Below the pieces are notes generated by a model. That model was not told the DNA's origin and did not search any database. It saw only the letters and a program-made list of their open reading frames with translations. Positions 1-5,634 of a stretch of DNA of 5,634 bases are shown one piece after another. The stretch is taken from positions 1 to 5,634 of the forward strand of contig DMTA01000476.1 of assembly GCA_003454835.1 (NCBI GenBank). The letters are read 5' to 3'. The DNA comes from Achromobacter sp. Its GTDB lineage: Bacteria; Pseudomonadota; Gammaproteobacteria; Burkholderiales; Burkholderiaceae_B. How positions within the stretch are numbered: position 1 is the first letter of the stretch; each line of letters begins with the position of its first letter. A program made the translations under genes and the position numbers.

Positions 1-52
1 ACCGCCGACGCGCCGGGCGTCTTAAGAACCGGGGGGCGGCGCATCATCGACC

Positions 53-65
53 GGTGTCTGACACC
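53..65 (+). repeat. Palindromic repeat copy 1, GGTGTCTGACACC
   Basis: Perfect 6+1+6 inverted repeat (GGTGTC, centre T, GACACC). It shares the flanks C before and CG after with copy 2, so bases 52-67 and 90-105 are identical except for the central base. The half-site could be a protein-binding dyad or part of a dispersed intergenic repeat family; the sequence alone does not decide. Confidence 0.8.
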
Positions 66-90
66 CGAACCAGTCCTACTCACCGCGCAC

Positions 91-103
91 GGTGTCAGAC
101 ACC
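91..103 (+). repeat. Palindromic repeat copy 2, GGTGTCAGACACC
   Basis: Same 6+1+6 palindrome as copy 1 with central A instead of T. Its start lies 38 bases after that of copy 1. The extended 16-base unit CGGTGTCNGACACCCG is shared with copy 1. Confidence 0.8.
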
Positions 104-141
104 CGGCCAAGACCGCCGCGCAATGACGGCCGTCTCATGCG

Positions 142-154
142 GGTGTCAGACACC
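142..154 (+). repeat. Palindromic repeat copy 3, GGTGTCAGACACC
   Basis: Third exact 13-bp copy with central A. Its start is 51 bases after that of copy 2. Flanks differ from the other two on the right (TT instead of CG), so the conserved unit is the 13-bp core. Confidence 0.8.
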
Positions 155-279
155 TTGAAATCAGCGACACGCCGGCAAAAATCCCACCCACAAGCACCGA
201 AGGCCCGCCGCTCCCGCCCCCCGGTGCCGGCCGGAAAGCAAAAGCGGCGAACCTTCGATACACCGTCAAACCATAAAAA

Positions 280-687
280 CTACTGCGCAGGCACCACCGC
301 AGTCACCTCGATCTCGACCTTCGCGCGATCCTCCACCAGAGCGGCCACTTCCACCGCCGTCATCGCCGGAAAATGCCGGCCGATCAACTCCCGGTAGTGC
401 TTACCGATGCCCGGATAGGCCGCGACGTATTCCTTCCTGTCCGTCACATACCAAGTCATGCGCACGATATGTTCCGGCTTCGCCCCACCCTCGGCAAGAA
501 TCTGCACGATGTTCAGCAGCGCCTGACGCACCTGGTCCGCAAAGTCGTCGGACTCGAACTGCTGCTGCCCGTTCCATCCCACCTGTCCGCCCACGAACAC
601 AATCTTGCTGCCCACCTGCATCTCGGTCAGCACACCATTCGAATAGCCCCGGGGCGCCATCCAATCCGGCGGTTGCAGAATCTTCAT
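280..687 (-). CDS. RidA/YjgF-family protein, putative enamine/imine deaminase lacking the usual Arg
   Basis: A 135-residue protein of normal length for the RidA (YjgF/YER057c/UK114) family, which forms trimers and hydrolyses enamines or imines to ketones plus ammonia. Family features visible are GYSNGV near residue 14, FVGGQVGW at 31-38, the helix around DQVRQALLNI, and the C-terminal FPAMTAVEV and KVEIEVTAVV strands. Glu125 matches Glu120 of E. coli RidA, but Met109 (codon 361-363) stands where E. coli has Arg105, which binds the substrate carboxylate. It is therefore probably not a classical 2-aminoacrylate deaminase. ATG at 685-687 is preceded by AGGA with 9 nt spacing; the stop is TAG. 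It is the last gene of the operon, 49 nt after the thioesterase. In a 2-aminoaryl-CoA pathway it could deaminate a ring enamine; that role is inference. The family call is firm, the substrate unknown. Confidence 0.93.
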   Translation of the reverse strand: MKILQPPDWMAPRGYSNGVLTEMQVGSKIVFVGGQVGWNGQQQFESDDFADQVRQALLNIVQILAEGGAKPEHIVRMTWYVTDRKEYVAAYPGIGKHYRELIGRHFPAMTAVEVAALVEDRAKVEIEVTAVVPAQ

Positions 688-736
688 AACGTCTCATCCT
701 ATTGATCAAATAAACAAACCACAGGGTGGCGCCCGC

Positions 737-1177
737 TTATGCCGCGGTTGCCAGAAAATGCTCCATGCGTTCCCGCAGATCCGCAGGCAGCGGCATCGAC
801 TTCATCGTCCGCAGGTCAACCGTCACGATCGTCAGCGTCGCCGACAACCGCAACTGACCGTCCGGCCCTTCAAATCGCACCAGCGCCTTGAACGACGCCC
901 CACCAATGCGCTGCACCGACAACGTCTGGCGCAGCTTCTCGTGCCAGCGGCTCGGCGCACTGAAATCGCACGTCACCGACGCCATCGGCGTGCCGATGTG
1001 CCGGTCCACATGCAGCGCATGAAACGGCAACCCCATTCCCTTGTCGAACCACTCCTCGACGAAATCATTGATCATCTCGAAATAGCGCGGATAGAACACG
1101 ATGCCCGCCGGATCGCAATGGCGGAATCGGACTTCTACCTGGCTCACGAAAGGAGCCGTCGTGATTGGTGCTGCCAT
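737..1177 (-). CDS. Acyl-CoA thioesterase, 4-hydroxybenzoyl-CoA thioesterase type (hot-dog fold)
   Basis: A 146-residue single hot-dog-fold protein expected to hydrolyse an acyl- or aroyl-CoA to the free acid and CoA in the cytoplasm. The N-terminal block RHCDPAGIVFYPRY at 19-32 closely matches the active-site block of Pseudomonas CBS3 4-hydroxybenzoyl-CoA thioesterase; Asp22 corresponds to its catalytic Asp17. The later GTPMAS also matches that enzyme's GTPIVS. Length is close to that enzyme (about 141). ATG at 1175-1177 has AAAGGAAA upstream, AGGA being 6 nt away. The gene begins 27 nt after the ligase stop. It may release the pathway product, hydrolyse a dead-end aryl-CoA to rescue CoA, or yield a free hydroxylated acid such as gentisate if the substrate is salicylate. 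Family and catalytic residue are clear; the substrate is not. Confidence 0.93.
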   Translation of the reverse strand: MAAPITTAPFVSQVEVRFRHCDPAGIVFYPRYFEMINDFVEEWFDKGMGLPFHALHVDRHIGTPMASVTCDFSAPSRWHEKLRQTLSVQRIGGASFKALVRFEGPDGQLRLSATLTIVTVDLRTMKSMPLPADLRERMEHFLATAA

Positions 1178-1204
1178 GATGTTTCCTTTGATGCCTCTAC
1201 CTGC

Positions 1205-2845
1205 TCATGCCATCTTGCGCAACGCAAACCGCTGCAACTTGCCCGTCTCGGTCCGGGGCAACGTATCCACGAACTCGATAGCGCGCGGGTATTTATACGG
1301 CGCGATGTTCGCCTTCACGAACGTCTGCATCGCAGTCACCAGCTCGGCGGTCGGCGCAAAACCCGGCTTCAGCACCACAAACGCCTTCACCACCTGACCG
1401 CGCTCGTCGTCCATCGCCCCCACCACCCCGCACTCCGCCACCGCCTCGTGACGCAGCAGCGCGTCTTCGACCTCGGGGCCCGCGATGTTGTAGCCCGCCG
1501 ACACGATCATGTCGTCGTTGCGCGCCTGATAGAACAGATAGCCGTCGTCGTCCTGCACGAACGTATCGCCCGGCAGATTCCAGCCCTCCTGCACGAACCG
1601 GCGCTGACGCTCGTCCGCCAGATAGCGGCAGCCCGTCGGACCCTTGATCGCCAGGCGGCCCACCGTGCCATTCGGCACCGGCTTCATCTCGTCATCGACG
1701 ATCTGCGCCACATACCCCGGCACCACGCGGCCGATCGCGCCCCGGCGCACTTCATCCGGCGGGCTCGACACGAACACGTGAATCATCTCCGTGCCGCCGA
1801 TGCCGTCGATCATCTCGATCCCCGTTGCATCCTTCCAGAGCTGGCGCGTCGCATCCGGCAGCGCCTCGCCCGCCGACACGCTCTTCTTCAGCGATGACAG
1901 ATCGAACTTGCCCACCAGCGCCGCCATCTGGCGGTAGAAGGTCGGCGCCGTAAACACGATCGTCGCGCGGAACTCCTGGATCAGTTCCAGCAGGCTCTCC
2001 GGCGACAGCTTCTCGGCCAGCACCGTGCTCGCGCCCACACGCAGCGGGAAGCACAGCAGCCCGCCCAGTCCGAACGTGAACGCCAGCGGCGGCGTGCCGC
2101 AGAAAATGTCGTCCGGACCCGGCTTAATCACATGCTTGGGGAACAGATCGCACATCGCCAGCACATCGCGATGGAAATGCATGCAGCCCTTCGGCGAGCC
2201 CGTCGTGCCGCTGGTGAACGCGATCAGGCACACATCGTCCGCCGCCGTATCGCACGCCTCGAACGTGTCGGGCTTACCGGCCGCCAGCGCGTCCAGCGCA
2301 TCCGGCGCCGTATCGTTGAAGTACATCACCTGCGCCAGACCCGGGCAGTGGTTCTCGTGATCCGGCTGCGCGCAGAACTGCGCCTCGTCCTTCAGACGCA
2401 CGTCGCACAGCACAGCCTGGATCTGCGCCTTCTCGATGATCTGCTTCAGTTCCTTCGAACGCAGCAGCGGCATCGTCGGCACCGTCACCAGGCCCGCCTT
2501 GATCGCCGCCAGCCACGAGGCCGCCATCATCGGATTGTTCGGGCCGCGCAGCAGCAGGCGGTTACCCGGCACCAGCTTCATGTCCTCGGTCAGCACGCGC
2601 GCGATGCGGTTCGTCAGCGCGGCCAGTTCGCGGTAGGTCATCGTCGCCGGCTTGCCATCCTGGCGCCAGCGCAGCGCCACGCGGTCGCCGTGGCCGCGGC
2701 CGACCATCGCGTCGACCAGCTCCACCGCGCAGTTGAAACGCTTGGGATAGGCCACGTCGGGGCCGTCCAGCAGGAACTCAGGCCATTGTTCGCCCGGGGG
2801 CAGGTTGTCCCGGGCAAAGGTGTCGATGTGGGCGGATACTTCCAT
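1205..2845 (-). CDS. abmG: Aryl-CoA ligase, likely 2-aminobenzoate/benzoate-CoA ligase
   Basis: A 546-residue ANL-superfamily adenylate-forming enzyme that would activate an aromatic acid with ATP and CoA through an acyl-AMP. Motifs in order: phosphate loop TSGTTGSPKG at 211-220; substrate-pocket segment PLAFTFGLGG at 253-262; GIGGTEM around 348-354 with Glu353 as the Mg-associated Glu; LPGD at 424-427 with the ribose-binding Asp427; hinge ARNDDMIVSAGYNI from 441; GPEVE at 456-460; and the C-terminal catalytic Lys536 in PRTETGK. The N-terminal stretch DTFARDNLPP resembles 2-aminobenzoate-CoA ligases as I recall them, hence the symbol, which is tentative. Benzoate, salicylate or another substituted benzoate are alternatives. 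ATG at 2843-2845 follows AAGGGG with 7 nt spacing. It lies 62 nt downstream of the acyl-CoA dehydrogenase stop and is the entry-step enzyme of the cluster. Confidence 0.92.
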   Translation of the reverse strand: MEVSAHIDTFARDNLPPGEQWPEFLLDGPDVAYPKRFNCAVELVDAMVGRGHGDRVALRWRQDGKPATMTYRELAALTNRIARVLTEDMKLVPGNRLLLRGPNNPMMAASWLAAIKAGLVTVPTMPLLRSKELKQIIEKAQIQAVLCDVRLKDEAQFCAQPDHENHCPGLAQVMYFNDTAPDALDALAAGKPDTFEACDTAADDVCLIAFTSGTTGSPKGCMHFHRDVLAMCDLFPKHVIKPGPDDIFCGTPPLAFTFGLGGLLCFPLRVGASTVLAEKLSPESLLELIQEFRATIVFTAPTFYRQMAALVGKFDLSSLKKSVSAGEALPDATRQLWKDATGIEMIDGIGGTEMIHVFVSSPPDEVRRGAIGRVVPGYVAQIVDDEMKPVPNGTVGRLAIKGPTGCRYLADERQRRFVQEGWNLPGDTFVQDDDGYLFYQARNDDMIVSAGYNIAGPEVEDALLRHEAVAECGVVGAMDDERGQVVKAFVVLKPGFAPTAELVTAMQTFVKANIAPYKYPRAIEFVDTLPRTETGKLQRFALRKMA

Positions 2846-2907
2846 GAAAATTCCCCTTGGCTGTGCGATGCGGTTTACGTTGCAAAAGGCAGGCGCTCGA
2901 TGGCCCC

Positions 2908-4080
2908 TTACGCCTTCAGCAGTTCACGGGCGATGATCAACTTCTGCACTTCGGTGGCGCCTTCGTAGATACGCAGCGCTCTGATTTCCCTGTAAAGCTT
3001 CTCCACCGGCATCCCCGACACCACACCCGCGCCGCCAAACATCTGCAAGGCCCGGTCGATCACGGTCTGCGCCGATTCCGTGGCCGTCATCTTGGCCATC
3101 GCCGCTTCGCGCGTGGTGCGCAGCTTCTGCACGTCGCGCATCCACGCGGCGCGATACGTCAGCAGCGCCGAGGCGTCGATGGCGGTCGCCATGTCGCCCA
3201 GCGCGGCCTGCGTCAGTTGCAGGTCGGCCAGCGTCTGGCCGAACATGCGGCGCGACTTGGCGCGCGCCAATCCTTCATCCAGCGCCCGGCGCGCAAAGCC
3301 CAGGGCCGCCGCCGCCACCGATGCGCGGAAGATGTCCAGCGTCATCATGGCCAGCTTGAAGCCCTGCCCCGCGTCGCCCAACCGGTGCGTGGCAGGGATG
3401 CGGCAGTTGTCGAACGTGATGGTCGCCAGCGGGTGCGGCGCAATCAGGTCGATGCGCTCGGCCACCTCGAATCCCGGCGTGTCCGCATCCACCACGAAGG
3501 CGCTGATGCCCCGCGCGCCCGGCGCTTCGCCCGTGCGCGCGAACACGACATAGAAGTCCGCAATGCCGCCGTTCGAAATCCACGTCTTGGCGCCGTTAAG
3601 CACATAGTGATCGCCGTCCAGCTTGGCCTCGCAAGCCAGCGCCGCCACGTCTGAACCCGCATCCGGTTCGGACAACGCAAAGGCCGCAATCGCCTCGCCG
3701 CGCGCCACGCGCGGCAGGTAATGCTGGCGCAGCGCATCCGAGCCCATCAGCGAAATTGCGCCGCTGCCCAGGCCCTGCATCGCAAACGCAAAGTCCGCCA
3801 ATCCTTCGTGCCGGGCAAACGTCTCGCGCAGGATGCACACCGCGCGGGAATCAACTTCGGGCAGCGCGCCGCCCCACGCCCCGTCCGGGCCGCCTGCCAC
3901 CGCGTAACGCAGCCACCCGGCCTGGCCCATGGCCTTGACCAGTTTTTTGCATGCCGCATCTGCGTCGTGATGGTCCACGTCGCCCAGCGACTGCTCGCAC
4001 CAGGCGTCCACGTCATGCGCCAGCTTGCGATGCGCGTCGTCGAAAAAGGGCCAGTCCAGCCAGCTTGCGTCGCGCATCAT
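2908..4080 (-). CDS. Acyl-CoA dehydrogenase, FAD-dependent
   Basis: A 390-residue protein of normal length for the short/medium-chain acyl-CoA dehydrogenase family, which introduces a trans-2 double bond into an acyl-CoA and passes electrons to electron-transfer flavoprotein. Seen are the first family signature ([11 protein letters not shown], 134-144), TWISNGG at 166-172 of the FAD/substrate region, the C-terminal signature [11 protein letters not shown] from 346, and [10 protein letters not shown] at 371-380. Glu373 aligns with the catalytic base Glu376 of medium-chain acyl-CoA dehydrogenase, so the enzyme looks competent. The first ATG (4078-4080) overlaps the preceding TGA stop by one base; a second ATG follows directly (4075-4077). 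GAGGGG lies 5 nt from the first and 8 nt from the second, so the second may be the real start. In this operon the substrate is likely an alicyclic or ring-opened acyl-CoA from an aromatic acid (inference). Confidence 0.94.
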   Translation of the reverse strand: MMRDASWLDWPFFDDAHRKLAHDVDAWCEQSLGDVDHHDADAACKKLVKAMGQAGWLRYAVAGGPDGAWGGALPEVDSRAVCILRETFARHEGLADFAFAMQGLGSGAISLMGSDALRQHYLPRVARGEAIAAFALSEPDAGSDVAALACEAKLDGDHYVLNGAKTWISNGGIADFYVVFARTGEAPGARGISAFVVDADTPGFEVAERIDLIAPHPLATITFDNCRIPATHRLGDAGQGFKLAMMTLDIFRASVAAAALGFARRALDEGLARAKSRRMFGQTLADLQLTQAALGDMATAIDASALLTYRAAWMRDVQKLRTTREAAMAKMTATESAQTVIDRALQMFGGAGVVSGMPVEKLYREIRALRIYEGATEVQKLIIARELLKA

Positions 4081-4937
4081 CAGTTCCCCTCGAAGACGGG
4101 CTTCTGCTTGGCCACAAAGGCCTCATAGGCGCGATGGAAATCGCGCGTCTGCATGCAGATGGCCTGGGCCTCGGCTTCGGCCTCGATGGCCTCGTCCACG
4201 CCCATGTTCCATTCCTGGTGCAGCAATTTCTTGGTGACGCCGTGCGCAAAGGTCGGACCCGCGGCCAGTTGCGCCGCCAGCGTCTGCGCGGCTTCCAACA
4301 GCTTGCCCGATTCGTGCAGCGCATTGAAAAAGCCCCAGCTGGCGCCCTCGTCGGCCGTCATCGCGCGGCCGGTGTACAGCAGCTCGGAGGCACGGCCCTG
4401 ACCGATCATCCGCGGCAGCAGCGTGCATGCGCCCATGTCGGCCCCCGCCAAACCCACGCGGGTAAAGAGGAACGCGGTCCGCGCGGCCGGCGTGCCCAAC
4501 CGCATGTCCGACGCCAGCGCCACCATCGCCCCCGCGCCGGCGCAAACGCCGTCCACGGCCGCCACGATGGGCTGCGGGCAAGCGCGCATGGCCTTGACCA
4601 GATCACCCGTCATGCGCGTGAAATCCAGCAGTTCCGGCATGCTCATCTTCGTGAGCGGGCCGATGATCTCGTGCACGTCGCCGCCCGAGCAGAAATTGCC
4701 GCCCGCGCCCGTCACCACCACCACCTTGATGTCGGTGGCATACACCAGCGACCGGAAGAAATCGCGCAGTTCCGCATACGAATCGAACGTCAGCGGGTTC
4801 TTGCGCTCGGGACGGTTCAGCGTGATGGTGCCGACCTTACCGTCGTCCGACACCTGCCACAGGAACGTCTTCGCCTGGTAGCCGGCGATGGGACGCTTGT
4901 GATGCTTCATGGTGTGCTCTTCGGGCTGCGTGCTCAT
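4080..4937 (-). CDS. Enoyl-CoA hydratase/isomerase (crotonase) family protein with atypical active site
   Basis: A crotonase-fold protein of 285 residues from the preferred start; crotonases act on acyl-CoA thioesters through an oxyanion hole. The two oxyanion-hole segments are clear: FCSGGD at 82-87 and [10 protein letters not shown] at 129-138. The two catalytic Glu of rat enoyl-CoA hydratase (144 and 164) are replaced, by Met138 and by Thr159 or Arg160. Asp167 in GADMGAC instead aligns with Asp204 of dienoyl-CoA isomerase and Asp145 of 4-chlorobenzoyl-CoA dehalogenase. It may thus be an isomerase or ring hydrolase and not a simple hydratase (inference). Start: ATG at 4935-4937 has GGAG 5 nt upstream; an in-frame ATG at 4950-4952 would add five residues but has no Shine-Dalgarno. 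The TGA stop overlaps the acyl-CoA dehydrogenase ATG, implying translational coupling. Confidence 0.92.
   Translation of the reverse strand: MSTQPEEHTMKHHKRPIAGYQAKTFLWQVSDDGKVGTITLNRPERKNPLTFDSYAELRDFFRSLVYATDIKVVVVTGAGGNFCSGGDVHEIIGPLTKMSMPELLDFTRMTGDLVKAMRACPQPIVAAVDGVCAGAGAMVALASDMRLGTPAARTAFLFTRVGLAGADMGACTLLPRMIGQGRASELLYTGRAMTADEGASWGFFNALHESGKLLEAAQTLAAQLAAGPTFAHGVTKKLLHQEWNMGVDEAIEAEAEAQAICMQTRDFHRAYEAFVAKQKPVFEGN
4086..4091 (-). promoter_or_regulatory. Ribosome-binding site GAGGGG inside the end of the crotonase gene
   Basis: GAGGGG sits within the last codons of the crotonase gene and is followed by AACTGATGATG, where the TGA stop and the first ATG of the acyl-CoA dehydrogenase share one base. 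Spacing is 5 nt to the first ATG and 8 nt to the second. This arrangement suggests coupled translation by a terminating ribosome. Confidence 0.55.
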
Positions 4938-4942
4938 GGTGT

Positions 4943-4946
4943 CTCC
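4943..4946 (-). promoter_or_regulatory. Ribosome-binding site GGAG fixing the crotonase start
   Basis: On the minus strand the sequence reads GAACGGAGACACC directly before ATG 4937-4935, a GGAG core with 5 nt spacing. The upstream in-frame ATG at 4952-4950 overlaps this region and has only pyrimidine-rich sequence before it, so the shorter product is favoured. Confidence 0.65.
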
Positions 4947-4979
4947 GTTCATGAATGCTGGGTGGATGGAACGCCGGCC

Positions 4980-5634
4980 TCAGCCGGTCATCACTTCGCC
5001 GCCGTCGACGGCGATCGCCTGGCCGTTGATGGAGGCAGAAGCTGGCAGCGCCAGCCACGCGACCGTCTCGGCCACTTCCTCGGGCTGCACCAGGCGGCCC
5101 TGCGGGTTGCGCTCGGCCAATTTCAGGCGGGCGGCGTCCGGCGTCATGCCGGTCTTCTCGACAATGTTGGCCACCGCGCCGCGCACGATGTCGGTCTCGG
5201 TATAGCCGGGGCAGACCGCGTTGACCGTCACGCCCTTCTGCGCCGTTTCCAGCGCCAACGAACGCGTCAGGCCGATGACGCCGTGCTTGGCGGCGCAGTA
5301 GGCACTTACATACCCATAGCCGATCAGGCCGGCGGTGCTGGCCACATTGATCACGCGACCCCATTTTTCCTGAAGCATTCCCGGCAACGCCGCCTGGATG
5401 CAATGGAACGTGCCCGTCAGGTTGACGGCCAGCATCTGGTTCCACAGCGCGGCGTCCGTCCGGTCAAAACGCTGGCTGACCGCCTGCCCCGCGTTGTTCA
5501 CCAGGATCAGCACCGGGCCGAACTCGGCTTCGGCCTGCGCGAAGGCCGCGCGCACCGACGCTTCGTCGGCGATGTCCGCGCTGACGGCCTGCACCTGACC
5601 CAGCCGGGCCAGCTCGTCGGTGGCGGACTCCAGC
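4980..5634 (-). CDS. Short-chain dehydrogenase/reductase (SDR), 5' end outside the window
   Basis: The open frame runs from a TGA stop at 4980-4982 to the right edge, giving 217 visible residues that begin LESATDELARL. A classical SDR is about 250 residues, so roughly 35-45 N-terminal residues, including the TGxxxGxG dinucleotide-binding motif, are missing because the window ends. An internal GTG at 5592-5594 is Val within the domain, not the start. Visible are VNNAG at 45-49, the active-site Asn in AVNLTG (71), Ser99 in NVASTAG, the YxxxK motif (Tyr112, Lys116), CPGYTETD from 141 and the C-terminal VDGG. The catalytic tetrad is complete, so this is an active NAD(P)-dependent oxidoreductase. 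It probably acts as a 3-hydroxyacyl-CoA dehydrogenase or similar alcohol/ketone oxidoreductase. In this cluster it would oxidise the hydroxyacyl-CoA or reduce a ring ketone. It lies 42 nt upstream of the crotonase gene. Confidence 0.94.
   Translation of the reverse strand, partial: LESATDELARLGQVQAVSADIADEASVRAAFAQAEAEFGPVLILVNNAGQAVSQRFDRTDAALWNQMLAVNLTGTFHCIQAALPGMLQEKWGRVINVASTAGLIGYGYVSAYCAAKHGVIGLTRSLALETAQKGVTVNAVCPGYTETDIVRGAVANIVEKTGMTPDAARLKLAERNPQGRLVQPEEVAETVAWLALPASASINGQAIAVDGGEVMTG

Larger units (their letters stand above)
1..279. other. Non-coding spacer downstream of the operon
   Basis: This stretch lies beyond the stop codon of the RidA-like gene. I find no convincing gene in it: the one open frame of any length on the plus strand gives a low-complexity Arg/Pro/Ser-rich product that runs antisense into the RidA-like gene, with no family resemblance. 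The notable content is three copies of a 13-bp palindrome (listed separately) within about 100 bases. A gene on the far left could end (stop at 23-25, plus strand) or begin (ATG at 45-47, minus strand) here, but too little is visible to call either. No clear hairpin with a following T-run was found for the minus-strand transcript. Confidence 0.6.

Noticed and set aside
1..47. Possible minus-strand gene start (tandem ATG at 42-47) or plus-strand gene end (TAA at 23-25) at the left edge
   Set aside because: Only 7-15 codons are visible, with no recognisable sequence and no Shine-Dalgarno; cannot be supported.
53..154. Reading the three palindromes as a CRISPR array
   Set aside because: Repeat units are only 13 bp, spacer lengths differ (25 and 38 bases), there are just three copies and no cas gene is present.
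194..227. Possible terminator hairpin for the operon (GCACCG with CGGTGC, 22-nt loop)
   Set aside because: Only six base pairs with a long unpaired purine-rich loop, and the nearest T-run on the minus strand is about ten bases away, so it is not a convincing intrinsic terminator.
92..397. Plus-strand open frame starting inside palindrome copy 2
   Set aside because: Compositionally biased product, no ribosome-binding site, and its 3' third is antisense to the RidA-like gene.
758..1897. Long plus-strand open frame (379 codons) across the thioesterase and ligase genes
   Set aside because: The product is Arg/His-rich low-complexity sequence typical of the antisense frame of GC-rich genes, spans two well-supported minus-strand genes, and shows no family motif.
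2132..3654. Two further long plus-strand open frames antisense to the ligase and acyl-CoA dehydrogenase
   Set aside because: Same Arg/His/Gln-rich shadow composition; the minus-strand genes carry complete family motifs.
5592..5594. GTG as the start codon of the SDR
   Set aside because: The frame stays open to the window edge, the upstream residues fit the SDR helix pattern, and starting here would remove the essential nucleotide-binding region.

Overview
The window looks like chromosomal DNA of a high-G+C proteobacterium. The third codon positions are dominated by G and C, ribosome-binding sites are AGGA/GGAG-like, and the genes are tightly packed. The protein sequences and a short palindromic repeat in the left-hand spacer suggest a betaproteobacterium, perhaps of the Bordetella/Achromobacter kind (Burkholderiales). 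That placement is inferred from recall and was not searched.

Six genes, all on the minus strand, fill positions 280 to the right edge and look like one operon read from right to left. The order is: a short-chain dehydrogenase (5' end outside the window), a crotonase/enoyl-CoA hydratase-family protein, an acyl-CoA dehydrogenase, an aryl-CoA ligase of the 2-aminobenzoate/benzoate type, a 4-hydroxybenzoyl-CoA-type thioesterase, and a RidA/YjgF-family protein. Gaps are short (42, overlapping by 1, 62, 27 and 49 nt) and each gene with a visible start has a plausible Shine-Dalgarno sequence. The remaining 279 bases at the left are non-coding as far as I can tell and carry three copies of a 13-bp perfect palindrome.

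Together the genes fit a CoA-thioester ('hybrid') route for an aromatic acid. The ligase would activate the acid. A flavin monooxygenase/reductase, not in the window but expected just beyond the right edge, would dearomatise the ring. The crotonase, acyl-CoA dehydrogenase and SDR would run beta-oxidation-like steps. The thioesterase would release CoA from an intermediate or dead-end product, and the RidA-like protein could hydrolyse an enamine/imine. The closest known parallel is aerobic 2-aminobenzoate (anthranilate) degradation via 2-aminobenzoyl-CoA in Azoarcus evansii. Salicylate or another substituted benzoate remains possible.

The points most worth a second look are in the accessory enzymes. 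The RidA-like protein has Met where RidA has its substrate-carboxylate-binding Arg. The crotonase lacks both catalytic Glu of true enoyl-CoA hydratases but keeps an Asp at the position used by dienoyl-CoA isomerase and 4-chlorobenzoyl-CoA dehalogenase. I see no phage, transposon, CRISPR or RNA gene.
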